Shown piece by piece: positions 24,311 through 32,360 of a stretch of DNA of 36,952 nt (the stretch's first letter is position 1; each line of letters opens with the position of its first letter). Position numbers and translations under genes: made by a program. Source of the stretch: Candidatus Azobacteroides sp. (GTDB lineage: Bacteria; Bacteroidota; Bacteroidia; Bacteroidales; WRGA01); the NCBI GenBank assembly GCA_009787405.1, contig WRGA01000104.1, positions 1 to 36,952 of the forward strand. The letters are read 5' to 3'. Under the pieces are notes generated by a model. That model did no database searches. It had not been told where the DNA came from and saw only the letters and a list, made by a program, of their open reading frames with translations.

Positions 24311-25129
24311 ATGAGGTATAACGAAAAGCCATACGTAAGGCATAACAAAAGGTCATACGGGATTAACTTACAATCGGTTCTTCCCGTCAGGGCTTATCCG
24401 TACGAAGTCGGCGAACAGGTTACTCAATTGCTTTTCGGTGAGGTTTTTGAAATATTGCTTGACAGCGGCGAGTGGTGTAAAATCAAGAATTACACGGATG
24501 AATACGTCGGTTGGGCAAATGTCGGAGCACCGGTTCGTATTTCGCTTAAGGAATATATGGAGATTATTTCGAATCGTCCTTTTATCCTTAATTCTTTTAC
24601 CGGAAAAATAAGGTCGTTAAAAAGCGGAGAGTCGATGTATTTATCCAAAGGCAGTTTGATCCATTTTTATTACGAAAAAGAAAAAACCTTCGGATTCGGG
24701 AAACATATCTATAAGTGTTTGGAAGGAGACTTTGTTTCTTTGGTCGATTGTCCCGATTCGTTGCTTCAGACAGCAAAATCTTTTTTAAACGTTCCCTATC
24801 TTTGGGGCGGTAAGAATGTTTTCGGAATGGATTGTTCCGGGTTTGTGCAACTTGTTTTCAGGTTGCATAGTGTTATTTTACCGAGAGACGCCAAAGATCA
24901 GTTTGAAGAAGGGGTGGAGGTGGCTTCTGCAGATATCCGGGAAAAAGATGTCGCTTTTTTTAAAGACATGGACGGTAGGATTGTTCATGTCGGAATCATG
25001 TTGAATCAAAAGCAAATTATTCATGCTTCGGGAAAAGTGAAGATCGATTCATTGGATGAAATCGGCATTTTTTCGGAAGATTTGAAAAAATATACGCACA
25101 TTTTGTGCGGCTTTAAACGATACAAATAA
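24311..25129 (+). CDS. NlpC/P60 family peptidase with SH3-like N-terminus
   Basis: 272 residues. The N-terminal half holds one or two SH3-like folds (LPVRAYPYEVGEQVTQLLFGE...GEWCKIKNYTDEYVGW). The C-terminal NlpC/P60 domain has the catalytic triad C175 (MDCSGFVQ), H226 (IVHVGIM) and H238 (IIHASG), and the framework VPYLWGGKNVFG. Such enzymes cut gamma-D-Glu-diaminopimelate bonds in peptidoglycan stem peptides; the SH3-NlpC form often recycles muropeptides. No signal peptide is visible from this start, so it may be cytoplasmic. It is followed 8 bases later by tcdA. Confidence 0.88.
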   Translation: MRYNEKPYVRHNKRSYGINLQSVLPVRAYPYEVGEQVTQLLFGEVFEILLDSGEWCKIKNYTDEYVGWANVGAPVRISLKEYMEIISNRPFILNSFTGKIRSLKSGESMYLSKGSLIHFYYEKEKTFGFGKHIYKCLEGDFVSLVDCPDSLLQTAKSFLNVPYLWGGKNVFGMDCSGFVQLVFRLHSVILPRDAKDQFEEGVEVASADIREKDVAFFKDMDGRIVHVGIMLNQKQIIHASGKVKIDSLDEIGIFSEDLKKYTHILCGFKRYK

Positions 25130-25137
25130 GGTAAAAA

Positions 25138-25845
25138 GTGGAATCCTGGTTTTCAAGGACCGAATTGTTGTTGGGAGAAGAAAGATCGGCGTATTTACAA
25201 TCCAAGCATGTATTGATTGCGGGAGTCGGCGGAGTCGGAGCTTATGCGGCGGAAATGCTGTGCCGGGCGGGAATAGGTAAAATGACCATTGTCGACGGAG
25301 ACAAAGTACAACCGTCGAATATCAATCGTCAGTTGATCGCCTTGCATTCCGCGATCGGAAAACCTAAAGTTGATCTTTTAAAATCGCGGTTGTATGATAT
25401 CAATCCGGATTTGACGTTGCATACAGTCAATGTTTTTTTGCAAGATGAACGCATTCCCGAATTGTTGGATGCCGATTCTTATGATTTTGTGATCGATGCC
25501 ATTGATACGCTCGGCCCGAAAGTTTTTTTAATCGTTCATGCGCTTGCCCGTGACCTCCGGATTATATCTTCCATGGGTGCCGGCGGGAAAATCGATCCTT
25601 CTCAAGTTCGAATTGCCGATATTTCCGACTCGTATAATTGCAATTTGGCCCGTTTTGTACGGAAGAGATTGCACAAAATGGAGGTCAGGCACCGGTTCCC
25701 GGTGGTTTTTTCGACGGAACAGGCCGACAAAAACGCCATCATCGCGACCGACGATAAAAATAAAAAGTCGATTGTCGGAACGATTTCCTATATGCCTGCA
25801 TTGTTCGGGTGCTATTTGGCCGCTTATGTGATTCGGAATTTGTAA
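25138..25845 (+). CDS. tcdA: tRNA threonylcarbamoyladenosine dehydratase TcdA (CsdL)
   Basis: 235 residues, GTG start 8 bases after the NlpC gene. The E1/ThiF-type ATP-binding loop is GVGGVGAYAAE (29-39), followed by DGDKVQPSNINRQ, the adenylation-site signature. TcdA cyclises t6A37 in tRNA to ct6A. The ending GTISYMPALFGCYLAAYVI is typical of this branch rather than of MoeB/ThiF, and there is no rhodanese extension. Confidence 0.9.
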   Translation: MESWFSRTELLLGEERSAYLQSKHVLIAGVGGVGAYAAEMLCRAGIGKMTIVDGDKVQPSNINRQLIALHSAIGKPKVDLLKSRLYDINPDLTLHTVNVFLQDERIPELLDADSYDFVIDAIDTLGPKVFLIVHALARDLRIISSMGAGGKIDPSQVRIADISDSYNCNLARFVRKRLHKMEVRHRFPVVFSTEQADKNAIIATDDKNKKSIVGTISYMPALFGCYLAAYVIRNL

Positions 25846-25862
25846 TTTGTGATTTTGTTTGC

Positions 25863-25892
25863 TTGTTTATACGATATAAACTATTATTTTTG
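25863..25892 (+). promoter_or_regulatory. Promoter for the acyl-CoA synthetase gene
   Basis: TTG at 25863-25865, a 19-base spacer and TATTTTTG at 25885-25892. This is the best-spaced Bacteroidota promoter in the window, 26 bases before the ATG. Confidence 0.6.
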
Positions 25893-25915
25893 CACAAATT
25901 ATCCGAGAATGTGCC

Positions 25916-27598
25916 ATGATACAAGAGAATTTTATCGAATATTTTGAAAATAGTTTTAAAGAAAACTGGGATAGACCTGCTTTTACTGATTATAACGATA
26001 AGAGTTCTTATACATACGCTGAAGCTGCCCGAAAAATAGCCGAATTGCATTTGTTGTTTGATGCTTTTTCCGTGAAACCCGGAAGCAAAATAGCGCTTAC
26101 GGGACGCAATACGTCGAATTGGTGTGTGAGCGCGTTGGCCGTTCTTACTTATGGGGCGGTGTTGGTGCCTGTTTTACAGGATTTTCAGCCCGGTGATGTT
26201 CAACATATCATCAATCATTCCGAATCCGAATTGCTTTTTTGCAGTGACTTGATTTGGGATGCGTTGAATGAAGAGGCGTTGGAAAATGTTCGGGCTATTT
26301 TTTCTCTAACCGATTTCACTATACTTAAGCACCGGGATAAAAGGAAAATCGAATCGGAGCTGCACGCTCTTCCCGAACGTTTTCGAAAAAAATATCCGAA
26401 AGGATTTAACCGGGATGCTGTGAAATATGTCCATTTTGATAATACTAAGGTGGCATTGATCAATTATACTTCGGGAACGACCGGTTTCAGTAAAGGGGTG
26501 ATGTTGACGGGAAACAATCTGGCGGGAAATATCAAGTTTGCCGTCGAGACCGAATTGATTGAACCTGGAAGCAATCACCTTTCCTTTTTGCCGTTGGCTC
26601 ATGCTTACGGATGTGCGTTCGATTTTTTGTATGCGACGGTTATGGGAGCGCATATTACGCTCCTCGGAAAAACACCTTCTCCGAAAATCTTATTGAAAGC
26701 GCTTTCCGAAGTCAAACCGACGACCATACTGATGGTGCCGCTGATCATTGAAAAGTTGTATAAAAAGCAGATTCTTCCGGCTTTATCCAAATCATCGACA
26801 AAACTTTTGTTGAGCGTTCCGTTGATCAGTAACCGTGTTTATGCCTCGATCAGGAGAAAAATGTTGTCTTTGCTCGGCGGAAACCTCAAAGAAATTGTGA
26901 TCGGAGGCGCCGCTTTGAACCGGGAAGTGGAAGATTTTCTGCAAAAAATAAAATTTCCGTATACCGTAGGCTACGGCATGACAGAATGTGCGCCGATCGT
27001 CAGTTTTTCTCATTTCGACGAATTTGTTCCGTATTCTGCCGGAAAAGTACAGGAGCATTTGGAGGTGAGAATCGATTCCGATGATCCGTATCATACGGTG
27101 GGGGAAATTCAAGTGCGGGGCGAACACGTGATGCTTGGTTATTATAAAAATGAAGAAGCGACCGATGAGGTGTTTACCGATGATCACTGGCTGAAAACCG
27201 GCGACTTGGGGACGATGGACGAAGCCGGCAATATTTTTATTCGGGGACGGAGTAAAAATTTAATCTTGGGGCCGAACGGGCAAAATATTTATCCCGAAGA
27301 ACTGGAATCGAAACTCAATAACATGCCGTATGTGATGGAAAGTCTGATCATCGAACGGGATGGAAGACCGATGGCGTTGGTTTATCCCGATTACGAATTG
27401 TTGGATGCTTCTAATTTTACCTCAAAGGATTTGCCGGCCATCATGGAAGAAAATTTGAAATTGTTTAACAGCTCTGAACCCGCCTACAAGCAGATTGCTT
27501 ATATTCAATTGTATCCGATTGAATTTGAGAAAACCCCGAAAAAAAGTATAAAACGGTTTTTATATAGCAGTATTGTAGCCAAGGATCCGGTATTTTAA
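25916..27598 (+). CDS. AMP-binding long-chain acyl-CoA synthetase family protein
   Basis: 560 residues. The adenylate-forming motifs are clear: YTSGTTGFSKG (184-194), GYGMTECAPIVSF, HWLKTGDLGTMDEAGNIFIRGRSKNLIL, and NGQNIYPEELE. The last lysines in the C-terminal lid (EKTPKKSIKRFLY) include the likely catalytic one. It activates a carboxylic acid with ATP and passes it to CoA; the fatty-acid role is the commonest in this subgroup but the substrate is not readable. It stands alone between a promoter and a new promoter for the next gene. Confidence 0.88.
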   Translation: MIQENFIEYFENSFKENWDRPAFTDYNDKSSYTYAEAARKIAELHLLFDAFSVKPGSKIALTGRNTSNWCVSALAVLTYGAVLVPVLQDFQPGDVQHIINHSESELLFCSDLIWDALNEEALENVRAIFSLTDFTILKHRDKRKIESELHALPERFRKKYPKGFNRDAVKYVHFDNTKVALINYTSGTTGFSKGVMLTGNNLAGNIKFAVETELIEPGSNHLSFLPLAHAYGCAFDFLYATVMGAHITLLGKTPSPKILLKALSEVKPTTILMVPLIIEKLYKKQILPALSKSSTKLLLSVPLISNRVYASIRRKMLSLLGGNLKEIVIGGAALNREVEDFLQKIKFPYTVGYGMTECAPIVSFSHFDEFVPYSAGKVQEHLEVRIDSDDPYHTVGEIQVRGEHVMLGYYKNEEATDEVFTDDHWLKTGDLGTMDEAGNIFIRGRSKNLILGPNGQNIYPEELESKLNNMPYVMESLIIERDGRPMALVYPDYELLDASNFTSKDLPAIMEENLKLFNSSEPAYKQIAYIQLYPIEFEKTPKKSIKRFLYSSIVAKDPVF

Positions 27599-27673
27599 TA
27601 TTTTTTTACAATTCAGACACAAAAAAATTGCAAAAAATATAGGGAAAAGATTTTCAACATCGAAAACTATTCA

Positions 27674-27681
27674 TAACTTTG
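27674..27681 (+). promoter_or_regulatory. Promoter -7 box for the small lipoprotein
   Basis: TAACTTTG fits TAnnTTTG with TTTT at the -33 position (27651-27654). The leader would be about 50 bases. Confidence 0.5.
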
Positions 27682-27735
27682 CAGCGTTTTTCAAGAACAA
27701 TTTATTGGTTTCACTGTTTTAAAATTCAAAAGAAA

Positions 27736-27921
27736 ATGAAAAAATTAGTTTTATTTTTCGCTGTTGTAGTAGCTGTTTCTTTCGCATCTTGTGGTGGTGC
27801 AAAAACTGAGTCGACTGAAGCTCAACAACCTCAAGCTACTGAAACTCCGGCTCCTGTAACTCCTGATTCTACTCAAGCAGCGGCAGCTCCTGCTGACTCT
27901 TCAGCTGCTGTTCAAAAGTAA
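27736..27921 (+). CDS. Small Ala/Pro/Thr-rich lipoprotein
   Basis: 61 residues. MKKLVLFFAVVVAVSFASC is a lipoprotein signal with the lipid-bearing cysteine at 19. The mature 43 residues are of low complexity (A, P, T, Q, S) and probably disordered. The gene has its own promoter and a strong terminator, so it looks like a short, well-expressed monocistronic unit. Function unknown. A longer frame from 27679 would start upstream of the likely transcription start. Confidence 0.8.
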   Translation: MKKLVLFFAVVVAVSFASCGGAKTESTEAQQPQATETPAPVTPDSTQAAAAPADSSAAVQK

Positions 27922-27942
27922 GAATCTACGAGAAAGATTTGA

Positions 27943-27978
27943 AGTCACCTTTCCCAAAAGAGAGGTGGCTTTTTTTTA
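27943..27978 (+). terminator. Rho-independent terminator after the small lipoprotein
   Basis: AGTCACCT pairs with AGGTGGCT (one G-U pair), followed by eight T residues (27971-27978). Confidence 0.8.
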
Positions 27979-28044
27979 ACACAAATTAGCTTGTTTTTAT
28001 ATTATACGGGTGCCTCATTCTTTTTACGGTTTCGAAAAAGAATG

Positions 28045-28052
28045 TATCTTTG
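28045..28052 (+). promoter_or_regulatory. Promoter -7 box for the flavin reductase-like gene
   Basis: TATCTTTG fits TAnnTTTG. The leader to ATG 28154 would be about 95 bases, and this rules out translation from 28010. Confidence 0.5.
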
Positions 28053-28153
28053 ACACCTTGAAGCGACTGTCATTACATTGCAATACTAATCTTGGTACGC
28101 GGTTCGTAAGGCATATAACTATTCGGATAATAATATTCATTAAATTTTTTAAT

Positions 28154-28795
28154 ATGAAACCTATTGCTTTTACGCTTATTCTTTTATGTCTGTTTACGAG
28201 TGCTTGTAACCGTACTCCGGCCGGAGAAAAAACTTTTGACGATATGACTCGGCAACCGGCTGAGGACCCGGGTCTTTTGGTCGAGAGATATAAAGATTTT
28301 AAAAAAATTACACCTGAAAATATTTCCAATGATCTTTTCATGATTAATAACCGGTGGATGCTTGTTTCGGCCGGACGCGACTCGAATTTTAATACCATGA
28401 CCGCAAGTTGGGGAGGATTCGGCACAGCTTGGAGTAAACCGGTGGCTTTTATGCTGATTAAAAATACTCGTTATACCTTTGAATTTTTGCAAAAAGATTC
28501 GGTATATACGCTGTCTTTCTTCGACAAAAAATATCGGGATACCCTGCAAATGCTTGGCAGTAAGTCGGGTAGAGATTTCGATAAGATTAAAAAATCTGGA
28601 TTCACTCCTCTCCGGATGCCTTCGGGAGCCATGTCTTTTAAAGAAGCGGATTTGGTCATTGAATGTAAAAAATTACTTTCTCAACCGATTGATACTTCCA
28701 ACATAACTTCTTCTGATGTTATGAATTGGTATCGGGAAGAACCGGGCGTTCATAATATCTTTTTCGGTGAGATTATAGGCGTTTGGAAAAAATAA
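28154..28795 (+). CDS. Flavin reductase-like (FMN-binding split barrel) protein with lipoprotein signal
   Basis: 213 residues. MKPIAFTLILLCLFTSAC is a lipoprotein-type signal with cysteine 18. The rest matches the cytoplasmic flavin reductase-like family of Bacteroidota: FKKITPENISNDLFMINNRWMLVSAG, NTMTASWGGFGTAWSKPV, TRYTFEFLQKDSVYTLSFF and GSKSGRDFDKIKKSG. These proteins bind FMN and reduce flavin or a small substrate. An exported, lipid-anchored version is unusual, since NAD(P)H is not available in the periplasm; another redox partner would be needed. cvfB follows after 5 bases. Confidence 0.85.
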   Translation: MKPIAFTLILLCLFTSACNRTPAGEKTFDDMTRQPAEDPGLLVERYKDFKKITPENISNDLFMINNRWMLVSAGRDSNFNTMTASWGGFGTAWSKPVAFMLIKNTRYTFEFLQKDSVYTLSFFDKKYRDTLQMLGSKSGRDFDKIKKSGFTPLRMPSGAMSFKEADLVIECKKLLSQPIDTSNITSSDVMNWYREEPGVHNIFFGEIIGVWKK

Positions 28796-28800
28796 GCCGG

Positions 28801-29652
28801 ATGATTGAAATCGGAAAATATCATACGCTTGAGGTGGCAAAGGTGCTGGACTTCGGAGTGTATCTTGATGCCGGAGACGCCGGTTTAATTCTTTTGCCGA
28901 TCCGTTATGCACCCGAAAATTGTGAACCGGGCGACTCTTTAAACGTTTTTGTGTATTTGGACAATGAAGAGAGGCTTATTGCCACCACTCAAAAACCGTA
29001 TGCGCAAGTCGGTGATTTTGCTGCTTTGGAAGTGCTTTCTATTGAATATCAGGGGGCTTTCCTGGATTGGGGCTTGATGAAAAATGTTCTGCTTCCTTTT
29101 CGTGAACAACGAACGCCGGTGAAACAAGGGGATAAGGTTGTCGTGTATATTTATATAGATGAGAAATCGGACCGCATCACGGCTTCTGCAAAAGTGGAAA
29201 AGTTTGCCGTGAAAGGAATGCCGGATTTGTATGAAAATCAGGGAGTGGAGGTTTTAATTTACGAGCAAACGAAATTGGGCTATAAAACCATCGTTAATAA
29301 TAAATATCTCGGATTGATTTACGGCAATGAGGTTTTCAGACCGATACAGCTCGGAATGAAAACGACGGCGTATATCAAGCAGATCAGGAGTGATTTTAAA
29401 ATCGACCTTGTTTTGGAGAAACCGGGACCGGGGAAAATCACCGATTTTACGTCCGTGATTCTCGATAAACTTCAACAGTCTCGCGGATTTCTGCCTTTTA
29501 CCGATAAAACGGCTGCGGGAGAGATCTATGAATCGTTGTCCATGAGCAAGAAAAATTTTAAAAAAGCGGTCGGAAGTCTTTATCGACAGCGGATAATCGA
29601 TATTGATGATGCCGGAATACAATTAACGAAAAAAGATTCGACCGATTCATAA
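28801..29652 (+). CDS. cvfB: CvfB-like S1 RNA-binding protein
   Basis: 283 residues from ATG 28801. Several S1-like OB folds are arranged as in CvfB/YitL: MIEIGKYHTLEVAKVLDFGVYLD, then GDFAALEVLSIEYQGAFLDWGLMKNVLLPFREQ, a third in YENQGVEVLIYEQTKLGYKTIVNNKYLGLIY, and a C-terminal winged helix (MSKKNFKKAVGSLYRQRII). CvfB binds RNA and affects virulence gene expression in Staphylococcus; its direct role elsewhere is unknown. A 14-bp-stem terminator follows. Confidence 0.88.
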   Translation: MIEIGKYHTLEVAKVLDFGVYLDAGDAGLILLPIRYAPENCEPGDSLNVFVYLDNEERLIATTQKPYAQVGDFAALEVLSIEYQGAFLDWGLMKNVLLPFREQRTPVKQGDKVVVYIYIDEKSDRITASAKVEKFAVKGMPDLYENQGVEVLIYEQTKLGYKTIVNNKYLGLIYGNEVFRPIQLGMKTTAYIKQIRSDFKIDLVLEKPGPGKITDFTSVILDKLQQSRGFLPFTDKTAAGEIYESLSMSKKNFKKAVGSLYRQRIIDIDDAGIQLTKKDSTDS

Positions 29653-29661
29653 GTTTTAAGG

Positions 29662-29698
29662 AGCCGGTTTTCCGATTTGTCGGAAAACCGGCTGTTTT
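29662..29698 (+). terminator. Rho-independent terminator after cvfB
   Basis: A perfect 14-bp stem, AGCCGGTTTTCCGA / TCGGAAAACCGGCT, with a TTTG loop, followed by GTTTT. Confidence 0.85.
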
Positions 29699-29712
29699 AT
29701 CCGGAATAATAT

Positions 29713-30489
29713 ATGCTTAGCAAACATGAGATCAAATATATTCGTTCTTTGGAAATGAAAAAATTCCGGAAAGAATACGGGGTTTTTCTTGCGGAAGGCG
29801 GTAAATTGGTGGAAGAGATTATGTCCGGGTTTTATTGCAGAATGTTGGTCGCCGGTAAAAAATGGTTGTCGGAGCATCCGGCCGTTAAAGCGGATAAAAT
29901 TTTTGAAGTTGCGCCGGATGATTTATCCCGAATCAGTTTGTTGAAAACACCGAAAGATGTTTTGGCCGTGTTTGACTGCCCGGTGTATTCGATCGAAACC
30001 GTGGATCCTTCGTCAAAATTGGTGCTTGCGGTCGACGGTGTACAGGATCCCGGAAATTTCGGGTCCATTGTCAGATTGGCCGATTGGTACGGCATAGAAG
30101 ATATTATTTGTTCGCAAGATACCGTGGATGTCTTCAATCCGAAAACCGTACAAGCCACGATGGGGGCCGTCACCCGGGTGAAAATACATTACGTTTCGTT
30201 GTCCGGATATTTGTCCCGGTTATCCGGCATTCCGGTTTACGGAACATTTTTGGAAGGCGACAATATTTATGCCCGGCAATTATCGTCATTCGGAGTCATT
30301 GTTTTGGGAAATGAAGGGCGGGGCATTCGTCCGGATATTTCGAAACTTGTCACCTCCCGTTTATTCATTCCCAATTATCCCGAAGGAAGAGAAACTTCGG
30401 AATCGTTGAATGTTGCGGCAGCCGGAGCCGTTATATGTTCCGAATTCAGACGGAGGCAATTAATTTTGTCGAACGTAATTTCAAATTGA
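29713..30489 (+). CDS. TrmH-family (SpoU) RNA 2'-O-methyltransferase
   Basis: 258 residues. The N-terminal substrate-binding domain (YIRSLEMKKFRKEYGVFLAEG) precedes the SPOUT domain with its three motifs: DPGNFGSIVRLADWYG, VLGNEGRGI, and ESLNVAAAGAVICSE, whose knot binds S-adenosylmethionine. It methylates a ribose 2'-OH in tRNA or rRNA; the target is not readable. It starts 14 bases after the cvfB terminator and lacks a recognisable promoter box. Confidence 0.9.
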   Translation: MLSKHEIKYIRSLEMKKFRKEYGVFLAEGGKLVEEIMSGFYCRMLVAGKKWLSEHPAVKADKIFEVAPDDLSRISLLKTPKDVLAVFDCPVYSIETVDPSSKLVLAVDGVQDPGNFGSIVRLADWYGIEDIICSQDTVDVFNPKTVQATMGAVTRVKIHYVSLSGYLSRLSGIPVYGTFLEGDNIYARQLSSFGVIVLGNEGRGIRPDISKLVTSRLFIPNYPEGRETSESLNVAAAGAVICSEFRRRQLILSNVISN

Positions 30490-30604
30490 CTTCGTTTATT
30501 TTTTGAATTGTCTCATTTTGCAGGATGAGCCGGAAAACAAGGCTGTAGGTCTTGAATTTGGATAACCTTGCAAGCGGAACGCAGCTTTCGGGGTGCGGCT
30601 TCCA

Positions 30605-30620
30605 AAAAAGCGGGCTTTTT
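30605..30620. terminator. Possible weak bidirectional terminator
   Basis: AAAAAG-cggg-CTTTTT lies between the convergent TrmH-type gene and higA. The stem is short and AT-rich, so the call is tentative. Confidence 0.4.
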
Positions 30621-30624
30621 AATG

Positions 30625-30915
30625 TTATGCATCAATTGATATGGTAAGTTTTCCTCCAAGCCCTTTTTCCACAATGTCTATCAGAGTTTTAATGGTAAGG
30701 TTTGAGCCATCGTTTTCGATACGCGATATAAAGGTTCGCTTTTTATCAATCCGTTCAGCAAGCTCCTCTTGAGTAATATTTTGCTTTTCGCGGGCATTGC
30801 GAATTTGTATGCCCAAACGCAAGGCTTCGAGTTCACGCTCCAAGGCATCGCGCCTTTCTGTTCCGCGAAGCCCGATAACTTCGTCTTTAACCTGTTCGAA
30901 TGTTTTTACGTTCAT
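30625..30915 (-). CDS. higA: HigA-type antitoxin, XRE helix-turn-helix
   Basis: 96 residues. The C-terminal two thirds is a Cro/C1 helix-turn-helix (REKQNITQEELAERIDKKRTFISRIENDG), preceded by a helical N-terminus (ERRDALERELEALRLG). In toxin-first higBA modules this protein neutralises the toxin and represses the promoter. Its start overlaps the higB stop in the 4-base ATGA, so it depends on translation of higB. The frame is intact. Confidence 0.9.
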   Translation of the reverse strand: MNVKTFEQVKDEVIGLRGTERRDALERELEALRLGIQIRNAREKQNITQEELAERIDKKRTFISRIENDGSNLTIKTLIDIVEKGLGGKLTISIDA

Positions 30916-31255
30916 TTTTCAGCCTCCTTTTCTTTAAAATATTCTTTCATCAGTCGCAGGGCTCGTTCAATCTCTTCTTTGGGTGTTTTCTGCGTTTTTT
31001 TTCGGAAACCACTCAGCAATATCACAAGCTTGCCGCCATCGAAAAAGCAAAACACACGAAAAATATTGCTTCCCGATTGCATCCGCATTTCAAAAAGTCC
31101 ATCCTGTATATGTTTTAAATAGCGTTCGGGAATTCGCTCGATAGATTCAATTATTTCTATCGTTTTCGCTATTTTATGTTGCACTTTTTCGCTTTGTGCA
31201 GCGTAAAGTCAGTAAAATAGTTTCGATATGTTACTACTGTTCGTTGCTTGCCCAT
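30912..31255 (-). pseudogene. higB: HigB/RelE-type (Gp49-like) toxin, 1-nt frameshift near the N-terminus
   Basis: From ATG 31255 the frame begins MGKQRTVVTYRNYFTDF, the usual start of Bacteroidota Gp49-like toxins, but then reads TLHKAKKCNIK and stops. The rest of the toxin continues one frame over: YAAQSEKVQHKIAKTIEII...IFRVFCFFDGGKLVILLSGF...KKTQKTPKEEIERA. Adding one T to the TTT run at 31205-31207 restores the whole protein of 114 residues. A GTG at 31184 could start a 90-residue form lacking the first strand. Known members cleave mRNA on the ribosome. It is probably inactive, unless the missing T is a sequencing error or slippage restores the frame. Confidence 0.82.
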
Positions 31256-31259
31256 AACG

Positions 31260-31267
31260 CAAAAGTA
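31260..31267 (-). promoter_or_regulatory. Promoter -7 box for higBA
   Basis: TACTTTTG on the minus strand fits TAnnTTTG, with TTG 20 bases upstream. It ends 4 bases before the original higB ATG (31255), so the transcript would be nearly leaderless. Confidence 0.55.
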
Positions 31268-31419
31268 ACGTAAAAGTTTCATTTAATCAAGAAATTGCTC
31301 AAAAACCTCTCAAATATTGGCAGTTTCAAAGACTATTCCCACATTTATTGTGCGAACAATTCTTAATCGGTAAGCCGGCATGATTTATTTTTCAGGCAAA
31401 AAATTGGCGACAATTTGTC

Positions 31420-31911
31420 TTATCGGAATCCGGAAAGGACGATGATAATAAAGTGTCCTGCGATTAATCCGCATACCAATAATTTGATGCCCATGGAGGT
31501 CAGAAACCCTAAAAAAGAGCCGAATGCGGCTTTGAAAGATTGTTTTTGGTTTTTGCCGAACATCATTTCCCCGATTAATGCTCCGACAAAAGGCCCGGCG
31601 ATGATTCCCCAAGGAGGAAAGAAAAGTCCTGCGATCATGCCGAGGGTTGCTCCCCAAACTCCGGCTTTGGTGCCGCCCATTTTTTTGGTACCCCAAATCG
31701 GAATCAGATAATCGAGAACGGTTATGATCAAAACGATGACTGCCCAAATGATGATCCACGTCAGGCTGATCCGGTCGCTGTATTTATCCGTAAATTTCAG
31801 CAGAAGCAATCCGACCCAACTCAACGGCGGGCCTGGTAAAATCGGAAGGGCACAACCGATGATTCCTGTAATCAGGCAAATGACGGCCAAAATAATCAAT
31901 ATAATATCCAT
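31420..31911 (-). CDS. DUF456 family inner-membrane protein
   Basis: 163 residues with four to five hydrophobic helices. Family motifs: CALPILPGPPLSWVGLLLL near the N-terminus and the glycine-rich GTKKMGGTKAGVWGATLG, FFPPWGIIAGPFVGALIGE. Function of the family is unknown. It follows the BON/LysM genes, separated by a terminator. Confidence 0.85.
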   Translation of the reverse strand: MDIILIILAVICLITGIIGCALPILPGPPLSWVGLLLLKFTDKYSDRISLTWIIIWAVIVLIITVLDYLIPIWGTKKMGGTKAGVWGATLGMIAGLFFPPWGIIAGPFVGALIGEMMFGKNQKQSFKAAFGSFLGFLTSMGIKLLVCGLIAGHFIIIVLSGFR

Positions 31912-31942
31912 GATGTCCGGGATAAGGATACAGAAAAACGAG

Positions 31943-31982
31943 AGAAAAAAATAAACCCCCCAAATTTTCAGTCGGAGGGTTT
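31943..31982 (-). terminator. Rho-independent terminator after the Kbp-like gene
   Basis: On the minus strand AAACCCTCC pairs with GGGGGGTTT (one U-G pair), followed by ATTTTTTT. It separates the BON-LysM pair from the DUF456 gene. Confidence 0.75.
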
Positions 31983-31989
31983 AAATTTT

Positions 31990-32358
31990 TTACAACGGAA
32001 TTTTCAGCTTTTGTCCCGGGTGTATTACATTCGGATCTTTCAGAATGTCTTTGTTGGCATCGAATATCTTTTGCCAAGTCATTCCCGGATATTTGCCGGC
32101 AATCTTGCTTAAGCTGTCTCCCGATTTTACCTCATAAATTTCTTCGCCCCCGGGTACTGCGTCAATATTTAATACTAAATCGCCTGATCTCATTTCAGGA
32201 TCGATTCCTTCATAAATAGTCCACAATTGGTCTTTTACCGCTGCCGTCGATACTCCTGAAACAGTGAGTACATTATTGCTTTCGGAAACATTCAAATTTT
32301 GGACATTGGATGTTTTTGCATAAGCAATCAGCTTTGCATATTTATCTTGCAGACCCAT
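31990..32358 (-). CDS. BON-LysM protein, Kbp (YgaU)-like
   Basis: 122 residues with no signal peptide. The N-terminal 65 residues form a BON-like fold (NVLTVSGVSTAAVKDQLW), and the C-terminus is a LysM domain (YEVKSGDSLSKIAGKYPG...NPGQ-type HPGQKLKIPL). E. coli Kbp has the same order and is a cytoplasmic potassium-binding protein, though somewhat longer. It starts 2 bases after the BON lipoprotein stop, so the two are translationally coupled. Potassium binding is an inference from architecture. Confidence 0.8.
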   Translation of the reverse strand: MGLQDKYAKLIAYAKTSNVQNLNVSESNNVLTVSGVSTAAVKDQLWTIYEGIDPEMRSGDLVLNIDAVPGGEEIYEVKSGDSLSKIAGKYPGMTWQKIFDANKDILKDPNVIHPGQKLKIPL

Positions 32359-32360
32359 TA

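Noticed and set aside
30490-30600. Possible small RNA or tRNA between the TrmH-type gene and higA
   Set aside because: There is no cloverleaf and only partial pairing around GGAACGCAGC; nothing beyond a weak terminator can be supported.
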